NCBI GenBank assembly: GCA_016794585.1
Contig: JAEUJM010000004.1
Span: 1 to 38,049, forward strand
DNA from: Acidimicrobiales bacterium
GTDB lineage: Bacteria; Actinomycetota; Acidimicrobiia; Acidimicrobiales; DATDAH01
Length of the DNA stretch: 38,049 nt
Reading direction: 5' to 3'
The notes below the pieces were generated by a model. That model was not told the DNA's origin, did not search any database, and saw nothing but the letters and a program-made list of their open reading frames with translations. This document shows, piece after piece, positions 15,123 through 24,147 of the stretch (position 1 is its first letter; every line of letters starts with the position of its first letter). Made by a program: the position numbers and the translations under genes.

Positions 15123-18100
15123 TCACGGGGCGCCTCGATCGAGGAGGTCGGAGAGGTCGGTGACGAACGACGCCGGCGGCTGCCAGGTGAACACGCCGCA
15201 AGGGGCGCCGCCGACGAGGGGGGTGTCGGGGCCGATCATCCCCCGGAGGAACAGGTAGGCGACGCCGCCGAGGTGGCGGGCGGGGTCGTAGTCGGCCAGG
15301 CGCCATCGCAGGAAGCGGTGCAGGGCCACGGCGTAGAGCGCGGCCTGGAGGGGGTAGTGGGCGTCGGCCATGGCCGTGGCCAGGGCGTCGGGCCGGTAGT
15401 GCCAGCTGGTGGGCGTCTCGCCGTGGGGCGCCAGGTGGTTGGTCTTGTAGTCGACGACGACGTGGCGCTCGCCGATCCGGGCCACGAGGTCGATGCTGCC
15501 GCTGAGGAAGCCGCGGACCTCCGTGGCGAGGAGCGGATCGCGGAGGCGTTGCTCGTAGCCGGTGAGCGGGTCCTCGGCGGGCAGCGCCCCGAACACGTCG
15601 GCGATGGCATCCATGGTCAGCAGCGCTCGGGTGGGACGGTCGCCGCCGGCCAGGGGCAGGTCGAAGGCGAGCTCGTCGAGGCGGTCACCGGGGCCGAGGT
15701 CGCGCAGGCGCACGTCGTCCCAGGCCGGTCCGAGGGGGGTCTCGATGCCGGCGGCCAGGCCGTCGAGCAGAGCGTCGACATGGCCGGGGACGATGCGCTC
15801 GGCGCCGGCGTCGACCGCAGCATCGGCGAGCGTGGTACGCAGGTCGGGGGCGGTGAAGTCGACCACCTCGAAGATCTCGTGGGCGAGCGTGCCGACCCGG
15901 GCGCCGCCGGGGACGTCGGCGAGGGGCAGAGGCGGCGCGGCCCGGGCAGCGTCCTCGTCGGCGGTGTGGCCGCCGGGGGCGAGGGCCTCGACGGGCGGCT
16001 CGTCCACCTTGGCCCGCTCGTCGACCTCGGCGTCCTCGGTGACTTGGAGGGACACGTGGGGCCCGGCCTCGTGGGCGACCCGGGTGAGCCCGGAGTAGGA
16101 GGTGCGCACCCAGTGGCGGTCGAAGGTGCGGGCGAACGGCGCCACCGCGAGAGTTGCGGCGGGGGCGACCGGCGGGTCGTAGCGCTCGGGGCCGGCGTCG
16201 GCCTCGCCGGCCTCGCCAGGCCGGACGGCGGACCCGGTGGCCTCGGTGAAGGCCAGGCCGCGGGCGAAGCAGGCGGCGCCGATGTCGGCCTCGGACGGGC
16301 GCTCGGGCAGGCGCCGCCGCACCGCTCCCGTGGCGGGGTCGGTGCCCAGCAGCACCCGGGCCAGGGGCGAGCGGTCGGCGTCGGCTGCGGTGGCCCACCA
16401 CACCACGACGCGGTGGCGGGCTCGGGTGAGGGCGACGTAGAGCAGGCGCAGCTCCTCCTGGTCGCGCTCGTCGTTGGCCCGGTCGAGCTGCCAGGCGCGC
16501 AACCCGCCGGACGAGCCGACGCTGATGGCGCGCTGGCCGTCGGGATCGTGGAAGACGCAGACCTCGTCGTCGTCCTGGCGACGGGCGTCCCACAGGCTGG
16601 GGAGCAGGACGATGGGGAACTCCAGACCCTTGGCGCCGTGCACGGTGTGGACCGACACGGCCTCGGCGTCGGTCTCGAGGCGTCGGCGGGCGGCGTCGGC
16701 GCCGGACTCGCCCGTCCCGTCGGCCTCGTCGGCCCGCTGCTCGGTGACCCACGCGGCCAGCGCCGCCAACGTGGATGGATGGGAGGCCTGGCGGGCGTGG
16801 AGCAGCTCGGCGAGGTGGCGGAGGTCGCTGAGGCGACGGTCGCCGCCGGCGGCGGCCAGCAGGCGGGCGGTGAGGCCGGTGCCCGCCTCGATGTGGCGCA
16901 GCAGGGCTGCGATGGTGTGGGTGCGGGCGGTGACGGCCCAGTCGTGGAGCAGGCCGTCGACCTCCTCCCACTCGGCATCGGTGGCGGTGGCGAGGCGCTG
17001 GGCGTCCCAGCCGATGAACGGTCCGATGGTGACGGCCCGGACCCGGATGGTGCTGGCGGGCTGCTCGAGGGCGAGCAGCAGCTCGAGCCAGTGGCGGGCG
17101 GCGTCGGTGGCCCAGACGCTGCCGGCGCCGTGGACCACCGCCGGTACGCCGGCGGCCTGGAGGGCGTCGCGCACGCCGGCGGCTTCGAAGTGGGTGCGAG
17201 TGAGCACCGCGAGGTCGCCCGGACCGATCGGCCGGCGGCCTTCGTCGGCAGGGCCCCCCGAGCCGTCGGGGATGGTGGCGCCCCCGTTGAGGATGCGCAC
17301 CGCCTCGGCGGCGACGTCCTCGGCGAGGAAGCGACGCACCGAGGGCTTCATCGCTACGGCCATCTTCTTGGTGAGCTCGAAGCGGCCCGAGCTGCGCTGG
17401 GCGATGCGGAGGCTGAAGGGTGGGTCGGCGGCGGGGCCGGCGATGGTGGCCTCGGTGGCCCCCGGTCGGGCGTGGACCCGCCGGTGGCGGATGGCCTCGT
17501 CGCCCAGCTGGGCGCCGTCGAAGAGGGCGTCGAGGGCGTCGAGCAGGGGCTGGTCGGCCCGCCAACTGGTGGTGAGGCCGCACACCTGGTCGGCCTCCTT
17601 GGTGGCCTCGAGGTAGGCGGCGACGTCGCCGCCCCGGAAGGCGTAGATGGCCTGCTTGGGGTCGCCCACGAGCACCAGCCGGTTGGGGGCGGCGCCGAAG
17701 GCCTTGTGCAGGATGCGCCACTGGACGGTGTCGGTGTCCTGGAACTCGTCGACCACCGCCATGGAGAAGCGGTTGCGCAGGCGCTCGGCCACGATGGCGC
17801 CACGCTCGTCGTCGGCCAGGCTGGCGTCGAGGCGGTCGAGCAGGTCGTCGTAGGTGAGGAGGCGGCCCTTGCGCTTCTGGTCGACGATGCGGCGGCGCAC
17901 GGCCAGGGCGAAGGACCGGCGCTGGCGGTCCACGGGGTTGTCGTCCACCGGAGCGATGACGCAGTCGGGGTTGTTCACGACCGCTGCGGCGATGGCCTCG
18001 GCGTCGGCGTGCTCGAAGAGGATCTCGCCGCCCTGGTGGATCTTGCGGACGTAGAGGTCGCGCACGGCGTCGTCCACGAGGTCGCTGACGTCCTCGACCA

Positions 18101-18581
18101 GCTCGACCTCGCGCTCGGCGTCGCCGGCCACGCCCAGGCTGGCCAGGACCTGCTGGCAGAAGCCGTGGGTGGTCGCGATCGTGGCGGCGTCGAAGTCGGA
18201 CAGCGCGGCCCGCAGGCGGCGCCGGCGCAGGGCCCGGTCGTCGTCGGTGCCGCGACGGAGGTGGGCGACGAGGGAGTCGGCTTCAGCGCCGACGCGGGTG
18301 TCCCCGTGCACCGGGTCGAGGGCGCCGACCGCCTCGGACAGCCGCTGCCACACCCGCTCGCGCAGCTCTCCGGTGGCCTTCCGGGTGAAGGTGACCACCA
18401 GCAGCTGGTCGAGCGGGCGTCCGCCGGCGACCTCGGCCACCACCAGCGACGACACGGCGTGGGTCTTGCCGGTGCCCGCGCTGGCCTCGAGGACGGTGAC
18501 GCCCTCGGCCACCGGCACGGTCGGGTCGAACTCGGCGATGGCGTGGTCCTCGGGGGCGGTGCCGTCGGTCGGGTCGGTCAC
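15123..18581 (-). CDS. recB: Exodeoxyribonuclease V beta subunit RecB
   Basis: The 1152-aa protein is a UvrD-type helicase joined to a RecB nuclease domain. Visible motifs in order: Walker A ASAGTGKT at 33-40, VTFTRKATGELRERV, VDEFQDTD, GDPKQAIYAFRGGD, VHTVHGAKGLEFP, LLYVALTRARHR, and near the C-terminus VVDYKTNH, the nuclease Asp-x-Lys centre. All catalytic elements are intact. RecB supplies the 3'-5' motor and the only nuclease of RecBCD. GTG at 18581 overlaps the recC stop as GTGA, so translation is coupled; upstream in-frame GTG codons exist but lie within recC. Its stop is followed by tandem 52-bp repeats. Confidence 0.95.
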   Translation of the reverse strand: MTDPTDGTAPEDHAIAEFDPTVPVAEGVTVLEASAGTGKTHAVSSLVVAEVAGGRPLDQLLVVTFTRKATGELRERVWQRLSEAVGALDPVHGDTRVGAEADSLVAHLRRGTDDDRALRRRRLRAALSDFDAATIATTHGFCQQVLASLGVAGDAEREVELVEDVSDLVDDAVRDLYVRKIHQGGEILFEHADAEAIAAAVVNNPDCVIAPVDDNPVDRQRRSFALAVRRRIVDQKRKGRLLTYDDLLDRLDASLADDERGAIVAERLRNRFSMAVVDEFQDTDTVQWRILHKAFGAAPNRLVLVGDPKQAIYAFRGGDVAAYLEATKEADQVCGLTTSWRADQPLLDALDALFDGAQLGDEAIRHRRVHARPGATEATIAGPAADPPFSLRIAQRSSGRFELTKKMAVAMKPSVRRFLAEDVAAEAVRILNGGATIPDGSGGPADEGRRPIGPGDLAVLTRTHFEAAGVRDALQAAGVPAVVHGAGSVWATDAARHWLELLLALEQPASTIRVRAVTIGPFIGWDAQRLATATDAEWEEVDGLLHDWAVTARTHTIAALLRHIEAGTGLTARLLAAAGGDRRLSDLRHLAELLHARQASHPSTLAALAAWVTEQRADEADGTGESGADAARRRLETDAEAVSVHTVHGAKGLEFPIVLLPSLWDARRQDDDEVCVFHDPDGQRAISVGSSGGLRAWQLDRANDERDQEELRLLYVALTRARHRVVVWWATAADADRSPLARVLLGTDPATGAVRRRLPERPSEADIGAACFARGLAFTEATGSAVRPGEAGEADAGPERYDPPVAPAATLAVAPFARTFDRHWVRTSYSGLTRVAHEAGPHVSLQVTEDAEVDERAKVDEPPVEALAPGGHTADEDAARAAPPLPLADVPGGARVGTLAHEIFEVVDFTAPDLRTTLADAAVDAGAERIVPGHVDALLDGLAAGIETPLGPAWDDVRLRDLGPGDRLDELAFDLPLAGGDRPTRALLTMDAIADVFGALPAEDPLTGYEQRLRDPLLATEVRGFLSGSIDLVARIGERHVVVDYKTNHLAPHGETPTSWHYRPDALATAMADAHYPLQAALYAVALHRFLRWRLADYDPARHLGGVAYLFLRGMIGPDTPLVGGAPCGVFTWQPPASFVTDLSDLLDRGAP

Positions 18582-21500
18582 GAAGACGACCACCGTTCGG
18601 CCTCGTCGAGCAGGGGGGTCCAGAGGCGGCGGGCCAGAACCTCGAAGGCGGGATCGGCCAGCACCTCGTCGAGCGTGCGCTCGCCGTCGTGGACGAGCAG
18701 GTGCTCGGCGTCGCGGTCCTCGCGGTCCCGGCCGAAGTCGCTGGTCCATTCCTTGGCCGCGGCCGCGCTGAGGTCCTCCTCGCCGGCCCGCTGGGCGGTG
18801 ATCCAGGCGAACGACGTCGAGCAGTAGAGGGGGAGGGGCGCGCAGAGGGCCTCGTCGCGCAGCGTGGCCAGGTCGGCGAGGTGACCCACGGCGACGTCGA
18901 GGGCGATGGGGGGCAGGCCGAACTGGCGGAACCGTCCGCCCCAGCGCGCCACCTGGATCGAGGTCAGCGCCCGGCCCGGCGGGGTGGCCGAGGCGGCGAG
19001 GTGGTGCACCCACAGGCGCAGTCGCAGCTTGGCGCTCATCGAGGAGAAGGTGGCGGGGCGAATCGTGCCGCCGGCGAACACGTCGGCCACCGTGCCCACG
19101 ACGTGGCGGCCGTCGGGCAGGGCCACGTCGACCTCGAGCGAGCCGGATGGGCCGGTGGCGATGGCTCGCGCCGCGTCGGCGATGCGGTCGGCTTTCGTGC
19201 GCGTGTCCGCGAGCACCCGCTCGCCGAGCGCACCCGGGGGGAGGGCCCCTCGGGCCCGCTCGGCGGCGCACACCGCGTCGGCGTCGCGGCCCTCGAGCAG
19301 CGCGGCCAGGATGCGGTCGCCGACCTGCCACTTGCCGAGCCCGTCGAGGCTGAGGTCGAGGGCATCGGCGGGGCGGTCGTCATCGGTGCGCAGGGACAGG
19401 CCCAGGCGCTGGCGGAGGAAGGCCCGGGCGGGGTGCTCGACCGCGGCGACGAGGTCGGTCAGCGCGATGACCCCCTCGTCGACCTTCGGGGCGAGCGCGC
19501 CGGAGAAGAAGGGGGCGACCGGGTGAAGCGGGCCGGCCGCGGCCCGGGCGCCGGCGAGCAGGCGGGCGTCGAAGCTCCACGGACCGTCGGTGCCCAGCGC
19601 CCCGGCCTCGAAGCAGCGCCGGTCGGCGGGCTGGAGGGGGTGGTGGCGGACCACGGCCCCGCGGGCGGGGTGGCCGTCGGCGGTGGTGGCCATGTCGTCG
19701 ACCACGTCGAGCAGCTCGTTCACGGGCACCGCCGGAGGCAGGGCCTCATTGGTGCGCGGGTCGTGGCCGTCGTAGGTGATGACGAGGTGGTCGCCGGCGG
19801 CGAGGACGGCGTCGAGCAGCAGCTGGCGGTCCTCGGCGCGGCGGTCGTGGTCACCGGGATGGCGGGCGGCCACGAGCAGGTCGTCGCCGTCGGGGGCGCC
19901 GCCGCGGGGAAAGGCGCCGTCGTCGAGGCCGACGAGGCAGACGACCCGATGGGGGACCGACCGCATGGGGACGAGAGTGCACATGGTCAGCTCGCCGGTG
20001 CGGAAGGCGGCGCGGCTGGGTTGGCCCCGGAGGCGGTCCGCCAGGAGGTCGCGCACCTCGGCGAGGCGCAGCGGCGTGGACCCGGCGGCGCCACCGCCGG
20101 CCTCGTCCAGCACCTCGGTGAGCAGGTGGTCGAGCTGGCTGCGCTGCCAGCCGTCCTCCCAGCGGGTGTCGAGCAGCAGGTCGGCGGCGGCGCCGAGGGC
20201 TTCGATCCACCCGGCCAGCGGTCGAGCGTCGCCGAGGCTGCGGACGGCGGAACCGAGGCGACCCACCAGCTCGGCGAAGCGACCAGCGAGGTCGATGTCG
20301 CCGGAGTCGACGTCGTCGAGGGGCAGCACGCCGCCGACGAGGCGCAGCTCGTCCTCGGACATGGTCACCCCGAGGAGCAGGCGCTGAAGGCCGGCGTCCC
20401 AGGTGCCGGTGTCGACCGCGGCGAGGTCGTACGGGGCGCGGTGGTCGGCGTCGAGCCCCCATCGGGTGCCCGTCCGCTCGATCCAGGCCGCCACCCGCTC
20501 GATGTCGTCGTCGTCGAAGCCGAAGCGCTGACGCACGGGGGGCAGGGCGGCGAAGGCGAGGACCTGCGAGGCGGTGAGGCGGGCGTCGACCAGGGCGATG
20601 AGCTCGGCCATGGCGCCCAGGACCGGGTTGGTCTGGCGCAGCGAGCGGTCGGCGAGGCGGTAGGGGATGGTGCGGGGGTCGTCGGCGTCGTCGTCGAAGG
20701 CGGCCCGCAGGAGGGGGGCGAGCTCGTCGATGTCGGGGCACATGATCACGACGTCGCGGGGCTCGAGGGTGGGGTCGGTGGCGAACAGGTGGGTGACCGC
20801 GTCGCGCACCACCTCGGCCTGGCGGGCCCGGCCGTGGCAGGCGTGCACCTGCAGGGACCGGTCGGCAGGATCGAGCGGCGTCCGGTCGGCCGGGTCGGTC
20901 GGTGGTGCCTCGTCGGCCCGAATGGCGGCCTGGAGGCGGTGGAGGAGGGTGGCATCGGTGGCAGCGTCGTCGGAGAGCGGGTGGTGGCGGTCGTCGGTGC
21001 CGGCGTGGGTGGCGGTGGCGAGGCGCCGGCGCAGGACCATTCCCATCTCGTGGCTGTCGCGCCCCCACGCCCGCAGGAGGGGATGGCGCAGGGACTCCTG
21101 CTCGTCGGTGGCCCAGGCCGCCGGCGAGGGGTGCAGGGCGAGGAGGTGCACGTCGCGGTGGGCGGCGAGGGCCTCGAGCACGTCGAAGTAGCTGGCGGGG
21201 AGGCGGGTGAGGCCGAACAGGAAGAGCCGATCGGGCAGCTCGACGAGGTCGGGTGAGGCGACGAGGGCGGCGCACCCGTCGGCCGAGCGCTCTGCGGGGC
21301 TGGGGTCGCCGACCGCCGCCCGCAGCCGGCGCCACAGCTCGGCCTGCCACGCCACCGAGTGGTCGAGGGGGTGGCCGTCGCCGTCCTCGTCCCGGCCGTC
21401 GTTCCAGGCGAGGACCATCGCGGGCCGATGCACGGCGTAGCGGTCGTAGAGGTCGGCCAGGTGGCGGACGGCGGCGAAGCGGCGGTCCCGCCGGCCGAAG

Positions 21501-21904
21501 TCATCGACCTGGTCGGTGGGGGACGCGCCGGCGCCGAGATGGCCGGCGAGCACGTAGAGCCAGGGCTCGTCGAGGTGGGCCTCGACCACGTCGAGCAGCG
21601 GCCAGGCCAGGCGCTCGGGGCGCCACGGGTCGGCGTCGGGGTCGAGGCCGGTGACCTCGGCCAGCGTTCGCTGCACCAGACGGCCGGGGAACGGGAAGTC
21701 GAGGTGGGCGGAGACGCCGTCGGCCCGCCCGGGCCTGGTGCCGAGGTGGGCGGACAGCCGGTGGGCCAGCCAGCGCTCGACGCCGCGAGAGTGGACGGCC
21801 ACAACCTCCTGGGTGAAGGGGTCGGCCGGCGGGACCGCCAGGATCCCCGCGAGCACCTCGGCCAGCACGTCGGCCCGCTCGGCCCGGTGGAGGACGAACG
21901 TCAC
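18578..21904 (-). CDS. recC: Exodeoxyribonuclease V gamma subunit RecC
   Basis: The 1108-aa protein opens with HRAERADVLAEVL and EVVAVHSRGVERWLAHRLS, the typical RecC N-terminus, followed by helicase-like domains without intact ATPase motifs (for example VVIMCPDIDELAPLL and VVCLVGLDDGAFPR) and a degenerate nuclease-like C-terminus. RecC holds RecB and RecD together and recognises Chi in enterobacteria; the Chi sequence of this organism is unknown. GTG at 21904 is the likely start. It is the first gene of the operon, divergent from the methyltransferase-like gene at 22083 across 178 bases that should hold both promoters. Confidence 0.93.
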   Translation of the reverse strand: MTFVLHRAERADVLAEVLAGILAVPPADPFTQEVVAVHSRGVERWLAHRLSAHLGTRPGRADGVSAHLDFPFPGRLVQRTLAEVTGLDPDADPWRPERLAWPLLDVVEAHLDEPWLYVLAGHLGAGASPTDQVDDFGRRDRRFAAVRHLADLYDRYAVHRPAMVLAWNDGRDEDGDGHPLDHSVAWQAELWRRLRAAVGDPSPAERSADGCAALVASPDLVELPDRLFLFGLTRLPASYFDVLEALAAHRDVHLLALHPSPAAWATDEQESLRHPLLRAWGRDSHEMGMVLRRRLATATHAGTDDRHHPLSDDAATDATLLHRLQAAIRADEAPPTDPADRTPLDPADRSLQVHACHGRARQAEVVRDAVTHLFATDPTLEPRDVVIMCPDIDELAPLLRAAFDDDADDPRTIPYRLADRSLRQTNPVLGAMAELIALVDARLTASQVLAFAALPPVRQRFGFDDDDIERVAAWIERTGTRWGLDADHRAPYDLAAVDTGTWDAGLQRLLLGVTMSEDELRLVGGVLPLDDVDSGDIDLAGRFAELVGRLGSAVRSLGDARPLAGWIEALGAAADLLLDTRWEDGWQRSQLDHLLTEVLDEAGGGAAGSTPLRLAEVRDLLADRLRGQPSRAAFRTGELTMCTLVPMRSVPHRVVCLVGLDDGAFPRGGAPDGDDLLVAARHPGDHDRRAEDRQLLLDAVLAAGDHLVITYDGHDPRTNEALPPAVPVNELLDVVDDMATTADGHPARGAVVRHHPLQPADRRCFEAGALGTDGPWSFDARLLAGARAAAGPLHPVAPFFSGALAPKVDEGVIALTDLVAAVEHPARAFLRQRLGLSLRTDDDRPADALDLSLDGLGKWQVGDRILAALLEGRDADAVCAAERARGALPPGALGERVLADTRTKADRIADAARAIATGPSGSLEVDVALPDGRHVVGTVADVFAGGTIRPATFSSMSAKLRLRLWVHHLAASATPPGRALTSIQVARWGGRFRQFGLPPIALDVAVGHLADLATLRDEALCAPLPLYCSTSFAWITAQRAGEEDLSAAAAKEWTSDFGRDREDRDAEHLLVHDGERTLDEVLADPAFEVLARRLWTPLLDEAERWSSS

Positions 21905-22082
21905 GGACAGCTCACGGGCGGACGGGGGGCGCTGCGGGCATCACGAGGGACGGTACGCCACTGCTGTGACGACGAGTGGCGCTCCGCTCGAGCGGGGGGC
22001 TTCGCCCGAGCTCGCCGGAAGCTGTCGGAGCGGGACGGAGGGGGGCGCGCGTCCAGTCGGAACGAGCGACGACAATGGTGGG

Positions 22083-22580
22083 ATGGGACTGCTGGGCGGC
22101 GACACGCCGAGGGAGACGGCCATCGCGTGGGGCTTCGTCCTCGTCCAGGGCCTGCTCCTCTTCGCCGTGCTGCTCCTGCCCGCCGACGACGACTGGACGC
22201 TCTCGTCCGCCGGCGACTCGGTCGCCGTGGCCCTGGAGTGGATCGGTGCCGTGATCCTCGTCGCCGGCCTCGTGAACCTCGGGCGCTCGCTCACGGCGCT
22301 GCCGACGCCGGTGCCCCACGGTGAGTTGAAGGTGGGTGGCCTCTACCGGTTCGTGCGCCACCCCATCTACACCGGGGTGATGGCTCTGGTCGTCGGCGCC
22401 GCCGCCCGCTCGGCCAACGCCTGGGCGGCGGTCGCGGCCGGCGCCCTGGTCCTCTGGTTCATGGCCAAGGCCCGCTGGGAGGAGGATCGCCTGCGGGCCC
22501 GCTACCCGGACTACGACGCCTACGCCGCCCGCACCCCCCGCTTCGTCCCCCTCTGGCCCTTCGGCGCAGACCGCCGCTGA
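22083..22580 (+). CDS. Isoprenylcysteine carboxyl methyltransferase (ICMT)-like membrane protein
   Basis: The 165-aa protein has about four membrane segments and the family's C-terminal signature: LYRFVRHPIYTGVM around residues 88-101, and WEEDRLRARYPDYDAYAARTPRFVPLWP near the end, which in ICMT/PEMT-type proteins binds S-adenosylmethionine. In bacteria these proteins methylate lipids or unknown substrates rather than prenylated proteins. ATG at 22083 precedes a hydrophobic first segment (GFVLVQGLLLFAVLLLP). It converges on the GH51 gene with a 13-base gap. Confidence 0.83.
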   Translation: MGLLGGDTPRETAIAWGFVLVQGLLLFAVLLLPADDDWTLSSAGDSVAVALEWIGAVILVAGLVNLGRSLTALPTPVPHGELKVGGLYRFVRHPIYTGVMALVVGAAARSANAWAAVAAGALVLWFMAKARWEEDRLRARYPDYDAYAARTPRFVPLWPFGADRR

Positions 22581-22593
22581 GGCCGGCGGCTGA

Positions 22594-24120
22594 TCAGGGG
22601 GCCAGGGGGAAGGTCGCCGCCACAAGGGAGAGGGGCGGGAGCTGGAGGTCGGCACTCGTCGAGGTGCAGGACAAGCCGGCGAAGGGTGCCGCCTCGACCA
22701 CGTGGGGGTCGTCCCAGGTGTTGCGGGCCCGGGGGTGTGGGCCCGTGAGGATCTCGCAGTCGCCGACGCCGGCGAGGGTGCGGCCCACCACCGAGACCTC
22801 GAGGGGCGCCACCGCGTCGAGGCTGCGGTTCACCGCGAACACGTGGAGCGCGTCGGGGCCGAGCACGGCGCTGAGGTCGACCTCGGGGACGGTGCCGAAG
22901 CGACGGGTCTCGTAGGTGGGCCCGGTGGGCGCCACCCGGAGGGCGTCGCCATCGCGCCGGTTGGAGAACATGCGGAAGGTGTGGAAGATGGACTGCACGA
23001 GCAGGCCGTCGCCCTTGGTGAGCAGCGGGGCGATGACGTTGACCAGCTGGGCGATGTTGGCGACGCGCACGACGTCGGCGTGGCGCAGGAAGCTGTTGAG
23101 GAAGCCCGCCGCGACCAGGGCGTCCTCGAGGTTGTAGACCTCCTCGATCAGATGGGGCGCCCGCTTCCCGAAGCGCGACGGGACCAGCATCCGGGCCAGG
23201 GTCTCGTGGGCGGTCTTGTACCAGACGTTCCACTCGTCGAATGAGATCCGGGTCGGATGCTCGTGGCCGTGGCGGGAGCGGGCCTCGTCGCAGAGGCGGA
23301 CGGTCTCCTCGATCTGGTCGTCGACGGTGCGGCCGAAGCCCAGGAACTCGCGGCTCCGACGGCCGAGATTGCGGGCGTAGCGGTGGAGGCTGAGGTAGTC
23401 GAGGCCCGCGCCGAACTCGTCGAGCACGGTGATCGACCAGGCGGGGTGGCTGGGCAGCCTGGGATCGGAGGAACCGCACGCCACGACCTCGATGTCGGGG
23501 GTGATCTCCCGCATGGCCGTCGCCGTCTCGCGCGCCCGGCGGGTGTACTCCGAGGCGTTCGTGTGGCCGAGCTGCCAGGGGCCGTCCATCTCGTTGCCGA
23601 GGCACCACAGGTCCACGCCGTAGGGCTCGACCCGCCCGTTGCGGGACCGCCGGTCGCCCTCGGCGGTGCCGGTCGGTTCGTTGACGTAGGCCACCAGCGA
23701 CTGGGCGTCGGCCGCGGTGCCGGTCCCGAGGTTGACCGCCAGCATCGGCGTCCACCCCATGCGCTCGCAGAGGGGGAGGAACTCGTCGGTGCCGAACTGG
23801 TTCGTCTCGATGCTGCGCCAGGCGCGCTCCCGGCGCTCGGGTCGATCCGCCTTCGGCCCGATGCCGTCGCGCCAGTCGTAGCCCGACACGAAATTGCCGC
23901 CGGGGTAGCGGATGGCGGTCAGGTCGAGCTCGCGAAGGGCGTCGAGCACGTCGGTGCGACAACCGTGCTCGTCGGCGTGCGCGCTGGCGGGGTCGTACAC
24001 GCCCTCGTAGACGCACCGGCCCATGTGCTCCATCAGCCCGCCGAACAGGCGGGGGTCGACGTCGGCGACCACGTCGCCGGCGTCGAGCGTGACCTGCGTT
24101 GGATGCAGCGGGGAGCGCAC
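22594..24120 (-). CDS. GH51 alpha-L-arabinofuranosidase
   Basis: The 508-aa protein has the GH51 layout: a (beta/alpha)8 barrel from about residue 20 to 380 and a C-terminal beta-sandwich. RYPGGNFVSGYDW stands at 71-83; the acid/base Glu177 is in LGNEMDGPW; the nucleophile Glu296 is in SFDEWNVWY. It would release arabinose from arabinan or arabinoxylan oligosaccharides. No signal peptide is present, so it acts in the cytosol on imported oligosaccharides. It is the last of three minus-strand genes with short gaps (27 and 33 bases), though the other two are unrelated in function. Confidence 0.92.
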   Translation of the reverse strand: MRSPLHPTQVTLDAGDVVADVDPRLFGGLMEHMGRCVYEGVYDPASAHADEHGCRTDVLDALRELDLTAIRYPGGNFVSGYDWRDGIGPKADRPERRERAWRSIETNQFGTDEFLPLCERMGWTPMLAVNLGTGTAADAQSLVAYVNEPTGTAEGDRRSRNGRVEPYGVDLWCLGNEMDGPWQLGHTNASEYTRRARETATAMREITPDIEVVACGSSDPRLPSHPAWSITVLDEFGAGLDYLSLHRYARNLGRRSREFLGFGRTVDDQIEETVRLCDEARSRHGHEHPTRISFDEWNVWYKTAHETLARMLVPSRFGKRAPHLIEEVYNLEDALVAAGFLNSFLRHADVVRVANIAQLVNVIAPLLTKGDGLLVQSIFHTFRMFSNRRDGDALRVAPTGPTYETRRFGTVPEVDLSAVLGPDALHVFAVNRSLDAVAPLEVSVVGRTLAGVGDCEILTGPHPRARNTWDDPHVVEAAPFAGLSCTSTSADLQLPPLSLVAATFPLAP

Positions 24121-24147
24121 GGCGGCGACCGTAGTGGCGCCGGCGGG

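Noticed and set aside
14508..18827. Very long plus-strand open frame (over 1,400 codons) opposite recD and recB
   Set aside because: It is antisense to two genes with complete helicase motifs and reads as Gly/Val/Glu-rich low-complexity sequence without domains, the usual shadow effect in GC-rich DNA.
21905..22082. Regulatory site in the recC/methyltransferase divergent region
   Set aside because: A short hairpin with a TTCG loop is present, but no recognised operator or -35/-10 pair could be supported.
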